From Herminiimonas sp. (GTDB taxonomy: Bacteria; Pseudomonadota; Gammaproteobacteria; Burkholderiales; Burkholderiaceae), in assembly GCF_030655415.1 (NCBI RefSeq), contig NZ_JAURVN010000014.1:682001-746000 (forward strand): 64,000 nucleotides of DNA. Direction: 5' to 3'. Below the pieces are notes generated by a model that was not told where the DNA came from, searched no databases, and saw only the letters and a list, made by a program, of their open reading frames with translations. Made by a program: the position numbers and the translations under genes. Shown one piece after another: positions 50,670-59,222 of the stretch; within the stretch, counting starts at the first letter, position 1; every line of letters begins with the position of its first letter.

Positions 50670-50907
50670 GGCTGCGTCAGCGTATTCATATCCCATATTT
50701 ATGGGATGTAGAACCTTGAAGCGAATGACTAGACTAGACAAAAAAGCGGCTGGATTTATAAACACACGGATGTAATCAATAACACATAAGAAACCATCCC
50801 ATTTTGACATTTCAGCCTACATTTCCCGGCATCAATTCAACAAATGTTGATAGCGTTATTGCTCGTTAGTCCTGCCTTTTAGAGAGCCGCACTCGTTTGC
50901 CATTTAT

Positions 50908-53592
50908 ATGCTTGGGAAAATTTCAGGAACTCATACACGCAGCAGAATGACAAGGGGCAGCTACGTTCGGCGCAATATTCGTTTCATGATTCTGTGGCCT
51001 TTGGCTGCAGTGCTGCTGACGCTTCTGCTGTGGGGCGTCATGTTATCAAAACTCGCGAGCGACAAGAAACAACTGGAAGAAAATGCGCTGAGAAAATCAG
51101 CCGCCATCTCAAAAGCGTATGCGCAATATTTAACGAGAACTGTTGAGCAATTAGACCTTCTAGCCAGGCAAATAAAATTTGGTTGGGAAAAATCCAATGG
51201 TTCATTGAGCTTTGAAAGAATGAACCTGGAAGGCGCGCTCAACGTTCCTCGATTTGGCTCAGCTGCAATTTATGATGAGAACGGTATCCCGGTTACAGGA
51301 ACCATTCCATTAGGGAAGAAAGTTGGCGTCGCTGACCGGGAATACTTTCAATTTCACAAAAACTTCAAGTCAGAATCTTTACGTATCGGTACGCCGACTA
51401 TCGGACGTCTAAGCGGCAAGAAAATCATCCAGGTAACACTGCGTATCGAAAAGGATGGCGGCAAATTTGGCGGCGTATTGGTGATGGGTGTTCCACCAGA
51501 ATTCTTTACTCTTTTTTCAGATGATCAAGTGTTGGGTGAAAACGGCATCCTCGCCTTCATAGGTGACGATGGCATTGAGCGCATGTCCAAAGTCGGGAAC
51601 GAACAACGTGATAGTTCGCCTCTCTCTGCGCAAAAATTTGATCCGAATATTGATACCAGAAACGTCTATCTTTTCCCTGATGGGAAAACTCGTTTTATCT
51701 CTACGCACACCTTAAACGGCTATCCATTTTTCGCGTTGGTTGGGTTGGATCAGCAAGACGTCATGCAGCCGTATCAACGTAATCTTGTGATGTACCGCAA
51801 GATTGGTATCGTTGGCAGCATCGTTATTTTTCTGTTCGCATTCATCGCGATGTGGATGTCGATGCGCCTGGCATGGCGCAATCATCAGGCAAAAACCATA
51901 CGTGAAACATATCGCCTCGCGACCGAAGGCGGCAATGAAGGGTTTTACATTTTGCTTTCCGAGCAGGATAAAAATGGTTTCATCACCGATTTTATGGTGG
52001 TGGATTGCAATGAAAAAGGCGCGTCATTTTTCGGTTTACCCAAAGAGAAATTTCTGGGTGCCAAAGTATCTGATTACTACTCCGGCGAATATTTTGAGCG
52101 TGTGATGAATACGTATCGCCTCGGCATGGAAAACGGGTTTTACGAAGATGACTATCGCATTCCGGAAGGTAGTCCAATCAAGGCAGAATGGGTAAAACGC
52201 AAATTCGTTCGCGCCGATAAAGGCCTTGCTATTACCTTGCGCGACATAAGCGAATCCAAACGCTATGAACGCGAAATGTCTCGCTTGGCAACAGAAGATG
52301 CGCTCACAACTTTACCGAATCGGCACTGGTTGATGAATTATCTGCCGGCCGCACTGGCTACCGCACAAGCAAATAAATCGATGCTGGCTGTGCTCTTCAT
52401 CGATCTGGATGACTTCAAGAACGTCAACGACACGCTGGGTCATTCGGCCGGAGATCAATTATTGTGCGCAGTCGCTGCCCGCTTGAAATCCGTGGTGCGT
52501 TCGACCGACAAGGTCATTCGACTTGGCGGAGATGAATTTACGGTAGTGCTGGAGGCAATACATAACGAGGAAGAAGTTGCGCACATTGCATTGACGATCA
52601 ATCAGGTATTACATGAGCCGTTCGAGCTTACACGCGATACGACGCCAAAGAAAAACAAGGTAGGTGGCTCTATCGGCATCGCCTTGTTCCCACGCGATGG
52701 GCACGATGTGGAAACACTCTTGAAGAATGCAGACATCGCCATGTATGCAGCAAAGATAAACCGCAAGGGCGAATTCCGTTTCTACGATCGCATGCTGTAT
52801 GAAAATATCAAGCAACGCCTGGATACAGAACAAGATTTAGCGCACGCTATTCGCGAAGATCAGTTCGAACTTTATTTCCAGCCGCGCGTTGCCACGCCAA
52901 CCGGCACATTAACCGGTATGGAAGCCCTGATCCGATGGCAGCATCCGACGCGAGGTTTGCTAAAAGCCACCGACTTTATAGAGTTGGCGGAAGAAAGCGG
53001 AATGATCAATGCGATAGGCGAAATCGTCATTGATAAAGTGTGTGCGCAAATTGCCGTATGGCTGGCACAAGGCATTAAAACTTTACCGATTTCAGTGAAT
53101 GTTTCTGCACATCAGTTCAATGATGGCAAGGTCAAGAACCTGATCGCTGCATGTCTGAGCAAACATGCAATCCCTGCATCGCTACTTGAAATCGAGCTGA
53201 CCGAATCCGCGATGATGCAAAATACCGGCGATATTTTCGATGAGATATCCGCCATTAACAAGATGGGCATCACGATGTATGTGGATGATTTTGGTTCGGG
53301 ATATTCATCGTTGTCGCTATTGCAGCGAATTGATATGGATGTCCTCAAAGTCCATCAGGCATTTACTGCGCAACTGGGCGTCACCAAGGACGGAGAAATT
53401 TTCTTCACCGCGATCTTCTCTATGGCCAAGGCGTTGAATATGCGCGTGGTTGCTGAAGGCGTTGAAACAGCAGCTCAGTTGCAGATACTGCAAACCCTTG
53501 CTTGCGATGAAGTACAAGGATGTTATATCTCTGAAGCACTACCGGCAGCGGATGTTCCTGCCTTTATTGCAAAACACCATCTTTTTCCTTGA
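50908..53592 (+). CDS. Membrane sensor GGDEF-EAL protein (c-di-GMP turnover)
   Basis: 894 residues in the inner membrane: helix 1 (ILWPLAAVLLTLLLWGVML), a periplasmic dCache-like sensor domain to about residue 295, helix 2 (IGIVGSIVIFLFAFIAMWM), a PAS-like segment (about 330-450), then GGDEF (540-544) and EAL (672-674) domains. The GGDEF motif is complete (RLGGDEF), and EAL has MEALIRW, SVNVSAHQF, ELTES, DDFGSGYSSL, LKVHQAF and AEGVET, so both cyclase and phosphodiesterase could be active; the usual LKID is changed to LKVH. The signal sensed is unknown. A single gene with a long, gene-free upstream region. Confidence 0.93.
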   Translation: MLGKISGTHTRSRMTRGSYVRRNIRFMILWPLAAVLLTLLLWGVMLSKLASDKKQLEENALRKSAAISKAYAQYLTRTVEQLDLLARQIKFGWEKSNGSLSFERMNLEGALNVPRFGSAAIYDENGIPVTGTIPLGKKVGVADREYFQFHKNFKSESLRIGTPTIGRLSGKKIIQVTLRIEKDGGKFGGVLVMGVPPEFFTLFSDDQVLGENGILAFIGDDGIERMSKVGNEQRDSSPLSAQKFDPNIDTRNVYLFPDGKTRFISTHTLNGYPFFALVGLDQQDVMQPYQRNLVMYRKIGIVGSIVIFLFAFIAMWMSMRLAWRNHQAKTIRETYRLATEGGNEGFYILLSEQDKNGFITDFMVVDCNEKGASFFGLPKEKFLGAKVSDYYSGEYFERVMNTYRLGMENGFYEDDYRIPEGSPIKAEWVKRKFVRADKGLAITLRDISESKRYEREMSRLATEDALTTLPNRHWLMNYLPAALATAQANKSMLAVLFIDLDDFKNVNDTLGHSAGDQLLCAVAARLKSVVRSTDKVIRLGGDEFTVVLEAIHNEEEVAHIALTINQVLHEPFELTRDTTPKKNKVGGSIGIALFPRDGHDVETLLKNADIAMYAAKINRKGEFRFYDRMLYENIKQRLDTEQDLAHAIREDQFELYFQPRVATPTGTLTGMEALIRWQHPTRGLLKATDFIELAEESGMINAIGEIVIDKVCAQIAVWLAQGIKTLPISVNVSAHQFNDGKVKNLIAACLSKHAIPASLLEIELTESAMMQNTGDIFDEISAINKMGITMYVDDFGSGYSSLSLLQRIDMDVLKVHQAFTAQLGVTKDGEIFFTAIFSMAKALNMRVVAEGVETAAQLQILQTLACDEVQGCYISEALPAADVPAFIAKHHLFP

Positions 53593-53790
53593 GCCCCCTC
53601 AAGGACGTTCAATCCAACTCCAAACAGTGCGCCTTCTTGGTCCGCTGAAAGCACAAGCCCTAACCTTCCATATGAATCATATAGGGCTTTATAATGTTGG
53701 CCGTGGCAGCCTCCTTTATTCTGCCCGCTTCATCATTTTTCCTGCATTTGCTGCAAGCGATGCGCTCTTGTTAAAGAATAATTTTGCACC

Positions 53791-54582
53791 ATGACTAATC
53801 CACGCCCTATCGTTCTCTGTCTCTCCGGCCACGACCCAAGCGGTGGCGCAGGTCTGCAAGCCGATATCGAAGCATTGATGGCACAAGGCTGCCATGCAGC
53901 ACCGACGGTTACCGCATTGACCGTGCAGAACTCGGTTGATGTCTCGGATTTCCGCGTACTGGATTCCGAATGGGTATTGGCACAAGCCGATGCCGTCATT
54001 ACTGATTTAACCGTAGCAGGGATCAAGCTTGGCATGCTTGGCTCAGTCAAGATGGTCGATACCGTTGTACAAATTTTGCAGCGCCTGCCAAACGTACCGA
54101 TTGTGTGCGACCCCGTATTGCGCGCTGGCGGTGGCGGTGCGCTCGGCAAGGATGAGGTCGGCTACGCGATGCGCGAACGCTTGCTGCCGCTCGCTACTAT
54201 CGCAACACCAAACTTGCCTGAGGCACGTATCCTGGCAGAACTGCCGAACGGCACACCGGATGAATGCGCTGCAAAGTTACTCCCGTTTTGCCAGCACTTG
54301 CTAATCACAGGTGGCCACGGCGATGAACACGAAGTCCACAACCGCCTGTATTCACGCGACGGCAGCACCAGCACTTTCACCTGCGACCGACTACCAGGTA
54401 GCTATCACGGCTCTGGTTGCACGCTTGCCAGCGCGTTGGCTGGCCGCCTGGCACTTGGCGAAGATATCTTGACCGCAGTGGAAACAGCATTGACTTACAC
54501 ATGGCGCACCTTGCGCGATGCAGATAGACCGGGGAAAGGCCAGCACTTCCCACGTCGCTTGCCACTGGATTTTTGTGCTTGA
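53791..54582 (+). CDS. thiD: Hydroxymethylpyrimidine/phosphomethylpyrimidine kinase
   Basis: 263 residues of the ribokinase-like fold: SGHDPSGGAGLQADIEA at the start, the conserved VTALTVQNS, VCDPVLRAGGGG, NLPEARIL and the GSGCTLASALAG anion hole. It phosphorylates HMP twice for thiamine synthesis. There is no TPP riboswitch motif upstream. TATAAT at 53690-53695 lies within an AAGCCCTA / TAGGGCTT inverted repeat and may be its promoter. It ends at a bidirectional terminator. Confidence 0.94.
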   Translation: MTNPRPIVLCLSGHDPSGGAGLQADIEALMAQGCHAAPTVTALTVQNSVDVSDFRVLDSEWVLAQADAVITDLTVAGIKLGMLGSVKMVDTVVQILQRLPNVPIVCDPVLRAGGGGALGKDEVGYAMRERLLPLATIATPNLPEARILAELPNGTPDECAAKLLPFCQHLLITGGHGDEHEVHNRLYSRDGSTSTFTCDRLPGSYHGSGCTLASALAGRLALGEDILTAVETALTYTWRTLRDADRPGKGQHFPRRLPLDFCA

Positions 54583-54613
54583 TATGCAGTAGCTGATTAC
54601 TAACTGACCGAAA

Positions 54614-54648
54614 CAAAAAAGCCTGACGATTTTTCGTCAGGCTTTTTT
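54614..54648. terminator. Bidirectional terminator between thiD and the radical SAM operon
   Basis: The stem AAGCCTGACGA / TCGTCAGGCTT with a T-rich loop has A6 on one side and T6 on the other. It ends both thiD and the long minus-strand operon. Confidence 0.93.
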
Positions 54649-54673
54649 GTTGTGCTGCTGCGCCGCAAATAAT

Positions 54674-55570
54674 TTAAGCAAGCGGCGACAACTCTTCCTT
54701 GTGCCAGCCAAACTTCTTCACATAAGCCGTATTCAATCCCAGGCATTGTTTGGAACTGCATTGGTCGCGATGTACGCATTGATAAAAACCATTACGCATG
54801 AATTCGGTCCAGAACGCATCATCGATATATAACTCAGGCTGATCGTTATACAAAGCTGCGCGATCGCTACCAAGCAGACACTCGGGGAAGTTTTTAACTT
54901 CTATACCGCGACCGACTGCTTGCGCATCCGCTATCGCCTGTTTTAACAAAGGCAGCGCAGCGATGTGAGATGCGACCAAATTCTTGTCGTCGCTCTCGCT
55001 CATTGGAAAATAAAACCAGAATTCCATCTGCGCCAATTGCTTCAGATGCGCCAGCCGTTCCACCAGTTGCGGTAGTTGGCGATAGCTCCGCTCCGTAACG
55101 ACGGTGTTGGTGATGGTAACGACGTCCGGAATCTTGTCTAGTATCTCGAGTCCGCGCATGGTCTTATCGAAGGAACCGTGGACAGTCGTGATGCCATCAT
55201 GCGTGGCGGCATCTGCACCTGCGACACTGATAAAGAATTCATTCACGCCGGCATCGACCAGTTCGGCGCAATAACTTTCGCTACCGAGACGCATGCCATG
55301 CGTCTGGATACGGACTTTTTCGAAGCCGGAATTACGCGCCATGCGCACCCATTCAGGCAAGTCGCGGTGCAATGTGATTTCGGAACCGGTCAGGATCAAA
55401 CCTTTCCATTTTCTATGCATACCGTTTTGCGCAAGCAATGCATGCAACTGCTCAGTCGTCTGTGGCTTGAGCCTATCCATGGTGTCTTCGATCATGCAAT
55501 GGACGCACTTCAGGTTGCACCTGAATTCCATCGTCATCGAGACATACTGCCTGTGATCAAAACAGCCCAT
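54674..55570 (-). CDS. Radical SAM protein with extra C-terminal cysteines
   Basis: 298 residues. The cluster-binding CNLKCVHC (Cys18, Cys22, Cys25) is canonical. After the TIM-barrel core, further Cys occur in NFPECLLG and in CVHRDQCSSKQC, enough for an auxiliary cluster of the twitch/SPASM kind, although the spacing does not match the SPASM pattern exactly. Such enzymes usually modify peptides or proteins. AAGGA six bases upstream supports the start. It is the last gene of the operon and ends at the terminator shared with thiD. Confidence 0.85.
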   Translation of the reverse strand: MGCFDHRQYVSMTMEFRCNLKCVHCMIEDTMDRLKPQTTEQLHALLAQNGMHRKWKGLILTGSEITLHRDLPEWVRMARNSGFEKVRIQTHGMRLGSESYCAELVDAGVNEFFISVAGADAATHDGITTVHGSFDKTMRGLEILDKIPDVVTITNTVVTERSYRQLPQLVERLAHLKQLAQMEFWFYFPMSESDDKNLVASHIAALPLLKQAIADAQAVGRGIEVKNFPECLLGSDRAALYNDQPELYIDDAFWTEFMRNGFYQCVHRDQCSSKQCLGLNTAYVKKFGWHKEELSPLA

Positions 55571-55615
55571 GTGGGTCCTTGTTATTTCGCGGATTGCGCG
55601 AGTAATCAGCCGCGC

Positions 55616-56509
55616 TCAAAACACACCATAGTATGCGCTCTTCAATACCTTGACGACGCCATTTTCCATACGGTAATCGATACCTACGTCGTACAGCAAA
55701 TGATCCAGCCCGGCCCGGTGGTGCTCCGCAAAAGCAATCTGCTCTGGCGGGAACTGCATTTTTCGTAGAAAGAACAGCAACTGATCTATCGTAATCCTTG
55801 AAAAATACACGCCATCGTGGGTACGCTTGTTGGCTACGACGATGGTTTGGCATTCGCGCAGTTCCGGCCACAACACAGTATCGAGATCGAAATGTGCCAG
55901 ATCAAGATAAACCGATGAACGCACCTTATCCACGATCTCCCGTGCCTGCGTACGCGCATCGAAGAAGAAATAAAAATTCTTCATCGTCATCGCGTCTTTT
56001 GTGAGCGCGTAGCAAATGCCGGAGGAAACCGTACTGCCGACATTCCCCATATACATCTGCAACTCATCCATCTGAGCGCCCTCATTCAATAAGGCGTGAT
56101 TCAGATCGATGGAAAACATGAAGTAGTCAGATGACTCGGTTACCGTTAAATCGCAGGCTATCCATGGCTTGATGACTTGCAGCAATTGCGTAATCGAACG
56201 CGCACGCTGCTGGCGATCGTAATCGTAAAAGTACAACTCCCAACTGATCTTGCCATTCTCTTGCTTCACGCCCCATACGGTACGCGACATGCCAAATGTT
56301 TGACGAATCTCGGCAATAACTTCTGCTGCATGCGGGCCGATTGCTTCTGACGTAAACGTATTGTTCAGTAAATTGATCGAGCGCAGCTTGCCTTGAGAAT
56401 TCGCGATAGGAGCGTATTCCCAAAGACAATAATCATAATAACGGTCATCCGCCGCAGTCAGTTCAAGTGGAAAATTTGTGGACGCGTTAGCAGAGGGTTT
56501 CACATGCAC
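55616..56509 (-). CDS. Unknown 297-residue protein of the SecA/M50 operon
   Basis: No family is recognised. It is soluble, mixed alpha/beta and rich in aromatics (YYDYCLWEYAP, WELYFYDYD, NFYFFFDAR) with a Tyr-Gly-Val-Phe C-terminus (SAYYGVF). There is no signal peptide. The start may be GTG 56509 or, better placed behind GAGG, GTG 56503. One base separates it from the methyltransferase gene, and 45 bases separate it from the radical SAM gene, so it belongs to the same transcript. It could be a partner, a substrate or an enzyme; nothing seen decides this. Confidence 0.75.
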   Translation of the reverse strand: MHVKPSANASTNFPLELTAADDRYYDYCLWEYAPIANSQGKLRSINLLNNTFTSEAIGPHAAEVIAEIRQTFGMSRTVWGVKQENGKISWELYFYDYDRQQRARSITQLLQVIKPWIACDLTVTESSDYFMFSIDLNHALLNEGAQMDELQMYMGNVGSTVSSGICYALTKDAMTMKNFYFFFDARTQAREIVDKVRSSVYLDLAHFDLDTVLWPELRECQTIVVANKRTHDGVYFSRITIDQLLFFLRKMQFPPEQIAFAEHHRAGLDHLLYDVGIDYRMENGVVKVLKSAYYGVF

Positions 56510-56510
56510 C

Positions 56511-57593
56511 TCACTTGATCGCAGTAATCAGGATGAAAGACATATCCAGCGGCACTTCAGCGACAGCAACCGAATGAAAGCCTATCGCTTCAAGTTGCGC
56601 GTGATACGCCTGCGGCGTGCGATACGATCGGAAAAACAGCATCAGCGGCAATTGCCCGTAGGCGATCTGTACATCGTTAACGCTTGCTTCAGCTCGTTCG
56701 AAAATCATCAGCGTGCCACCAATGTCCAGCGCATCATAGGCGCGACGTAAAAAATCGCCCATCTCTGCATCCGGCCAATCATGCAACATGGATTTGAACG
56801 TAATCAGATCGTAACCACGTGGCAAGGCAAGCTGCGTCGGATCACGTTTGATGAATTGAATACGAGCGGCTTCTTGTTCTTCTGCTACGTGCTTGGCACC
56901 AATATCGCAAACCAGCGGTAAGTCATACACGGCTGCGCGTAACTCTCGATGCTTGCGGCAAATGCGTAAAACAAATTCTCCGCTATTACCACCTATATCC
57001 AGCATGCGACGATACGGTGAAAAGTCGAATGCGGCGATACAAGCTTGCGCTTCGTATTTGGTCAGCGCAGTTGTGATGCGCATCCAGCGCGCTGTTTGCT
57101 CATAATTCTCTGCAGTCGGCTCAAACGCGCGTTGATATGAAAACAATTTGAAGATGCGCCCCTGCTCGGCAAACTTCGCCGGCTCCATCAACAATGCTGT
57201 CAACAAATGTAGAAAGTCCGGTGCGACTAGATTCGCAAAGTACAACTTGGCTTCCATCAAATCACGAAAGACGACAGCGGCCTTGAAACTTGCAGAAAGC
57301 TGGATGGCATCAATCTTATCCGCCATCGCCTCATCATTGCGCGTGCTTTCAATCACGCGATTCGCGCGCAACATACCCAACAATAATTGCAAGCCGCGTC
57401 TATCCAATTGCAGATCAACTGGCATTGCTTCGGACGTGCATGAAGCATGCGCGATCATGTAATCGATGACGCCCGTTTCAAATGCTGTCGACAACGCGCG
57501 TGCCCCAACCATATCAGCGAGGAAGGCATCAACACATAGATAGTCGCGCTCTTTTCCGACATGCTGATCCCAGTGCACGTCACGGATACTCAT
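56511..57593 (-). CDS. O-methyltransferase-like SAM enzyme
   Basis: 360 residues with the layout of class I O-methyltransferases of the acetylserotonin/hydroxyneurosporene type: an N-terminal helical dimerisation/winged-helix domain (FETGVIDYMIAHA, QLDRRGLQLLLGML), then the Rossmann domain with motif I LDIGGNSGEFVLRI (about 198-211) and the downstream LITFKSMLHDWPDAE. The substrate is unknown; in this setting a modified peptide or a small molecule are both possible. It overlaps the kinase-like gene by four bases and precedes the unknown gene by one base. Confidence 0.85.
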   Translation of the reverse strand: MSIRDVHWDQHVGKERDYLCVDAFLADMVGARALSTAFETGVIDYMIAHASCTSEAMPVDLQLDRRGLQLLLGMLRANRVIESTRNDEAMADKIDAIQLSASFKAAVVFRDLMEAKLYFANLVAPDFLHLLTALLMEPAKFAEQGRIFKLFSYQRAFEPTAENYEQTARWMRITTALTKYEAQACIAAFDFSPYRRMLDIGGNSGEFVLRICRKHRELRAAVYDLPLVCDIGAKHVAEEQEAARIQFIKRDPTQLALPRGYDLITFKSMLHDWPDAEMGDFLRRAYDALDIGGTLMIFERAEASVNDVQIAYGQLPLMLFFRSYRTPQAYHAQLEAIGFHSVAVAEVPLDMSFILITAIK

Positions 57594-58231
57594 CGCGCCA
57601 CCAATGATGAGGGAGATTGCGCAAGATGATCCAACACGCGCTGCACGATAGTCGCGACTGGCGCTGCGCCATCGACAATCAAGTCCGCCTGCGCGCGTAC
57701 TACTTGGCGCTGCGCTTCCAGTACCTTGTGTATCGTTTCGATATAGTGGCCAAGATAATCGTTGAGCCAGCCCAAGCCGCGTTTTGCACTAGCCGCGTCT
57801 TGGCGCAACATATCGGCACTGACTTCGCGTATGCGACGTGCCAATGCAATATCGAGCGGTACATCGACCCAGACCAGCACGTCGATATTGTCAGCAGTAG
57901 CAGACCAGGCACGGCCTAAAGGCATTTCAAAAATCAGCTCTTGCATACCAGCGTTAATAGCTGAGCCATTGCGATCTGTAATCGCTTCCCCGTTACGCAA
58001 AGTGGCGATATCTTCGGCCAAGCCAGGTGCTTGTAACTGATTGAAGTCGGCACCATCAGCCAACCATTTTGCAAGCTCGTCGACGGATTGGCGCGTAGAG
58101 GTTTCATAGTCATCAAAACGCAGCGTGGCTGCATTGTTCAATGCAGATGCAAGCGCGGTAACCACTGTCGATTTGCCGCCACCTATCGGTGCAGCAATCG
58201 CAATGACTTTCCGCTGAATGCGAGCTTGCAT
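57590..58231 (-). CDS. P-loop kinase-like NTPase
   Basis: 213 residues. Walker A is AAPIGGGKST (residues 13-22), in the manner of uridine kinase/phosphoribulokinase-like proteins, followed by RFDDYETS and VDVPLDIALARRI. It may phosphorylate a small molecule or protein; the acceptor is not clear. It starts 11 bases after the HlyD gene and overlaps the methyltransferase gene by four. Confidence 0.8.
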   Translation of the reverse strand: MQARIQRKVIAIAAPIGGGKSTVVTALASALNNAATLRFDDYETSTRQSVDELAKWLADGADFNQLQAPGLAEDIATLRNGEAITDRNGSAINAGMQELIFEMPLGRAWSATADNIDVLVWVDVPLDIALARRIREVSADMLRQDAASAKRGLGWLNDYLGHYIETIHKVLEAQRQVVRAQADLIVDGAAPVATIVQRVLDHLAQSPSSLVAR

Positions 58232-58242
58232 GATGTTCGGTT

Positions 58243-59148
58243 TTATTTAACGAAGCGCACGTTGCAACGGATGCCGGATGGAATCTTGTTGCCCGGATTA
58301 CGCAATTCCAAACGTACACCGAAGGTTCCACTGGCCGCATCAATCACACGATCAACTACCTTGACGCTAGCAACATGACTGCCGCTCACCATGGAGCCCA
58401 TCGTTACTTCACCTTTCATGCCTGGTTTGATTTCGCCAAACAGTTCAACCGGCACAATGACCTCAACATTCAGAGGATCAATCTGCGCCAGTTTCAGAAT
58501 TTTTTCTTGTGCGATATGATCACCTGGTGCGAGGTAACGCTCAACTACCACGCCATTTATTGGGCTGGTGATGGTGCGCAGGTTCAATACTTCCTGCTGT
58601 TGCTTGCGTTCCAGCGAGGCAAGCCGCGTTTGTGTTTCCAGCTCGTCTTTATCACTAGCGGAAATCAGATCTTTTTTGAACAACTCATCATTACGCTGCA
58701 CCTTGCGTTGACCATAGGCTTCTTGCGCTGCGCGTAAGGTGACGGTCGCGGCTTCTACGGTTGAATTCAGACGCGCAACGACCTGCCCTTTCTTGACGTC
58801 TGAACCACGGTCGACCAAGACTTGACTAAGCGTACCTTCTACCGGGCTGCCCACGTTGGCTATGATGTAAGGCTCAAGCAAACACTCCATCTGATCGCCG
58901 ATATTTTTGCCGCGATTACCGCTTTGCGGCATCGCTGTCGAAGCGGGCTTGGCTGCATTAGCGGCCTTGTTTGGTGTCGGAGTTGTTACCGGCGCAGCTT
59001 GTTTTGCACCCGGTGTCAGATTAGGAACCGGTGCTGGCAATGGTGCCGAAAATACCGGCTTGTCAGCGGCCACAGCCATCGATGCGAGCGCGCTCAAAAT
59101 GAACCCTGCCAGGATGCTGTTCAGTCCGCTGGTGTAATGCTTTTGCAT
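58243..59148 (-). CDS. Exported HlyD-family (membrane fusion/adaptor) protein
   Basis: 301 residues with a signal peptide (NSILAGFILSALASMAVAA), a Pro/Ala-rich linker, then the lipoyl-like and coiled-coil halves (ANVGSPVEGTLSQVLVDRGSDVKKGQVVARL) and the beta-barrel region. It has no second membrane anchor, so it acts in the periplasm. AAGGGA upstream supports the start. This is a second adaptor besides the fusion protein and the partial gene at the right edge. Confidence 0.88.
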   Translation of the reverse strand: MQKHYTSGLNSILAGFILSALASMAVAADKPVFSAPLPAPVPNLTPGAKQAAPVTTPTPNKAANAAKPASTAMPQSGNRGKNIGDQMECLLEPYIIANVGSPVEGTLSQVLVDRGSDVKKGQVVARLNSTVEAATVTLRAAQEAYGQRKVQRNDELFKKDLISASDKDELETQTRLASLERKQQQEVLNLRTITSPINGVVVERYLAPGDHIAQEKILKLAQIDPLNVEVIVPVELFGEIKPGMKGEVTMGSMVSGSHVASVKVVDRVIDAASGTFGVRLELRNPGNKIPSGIRCNVRFVK

Positions 59149-59222
59149 AAAGATTCCCTTGTATCTTTGTGATTCTGAAATTGATCGACTGAAAACATCG
59201 AATGATAAAAATTAAATTAAAT

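Noticed and set aside
53593..53790. Possible TPP riboswitch before thiD
   Set aside because: No CTGAGA-type core and the region is too short and unlike the conserved thi box; only a promoter-like TATAAT and an inverted repeat are seen.
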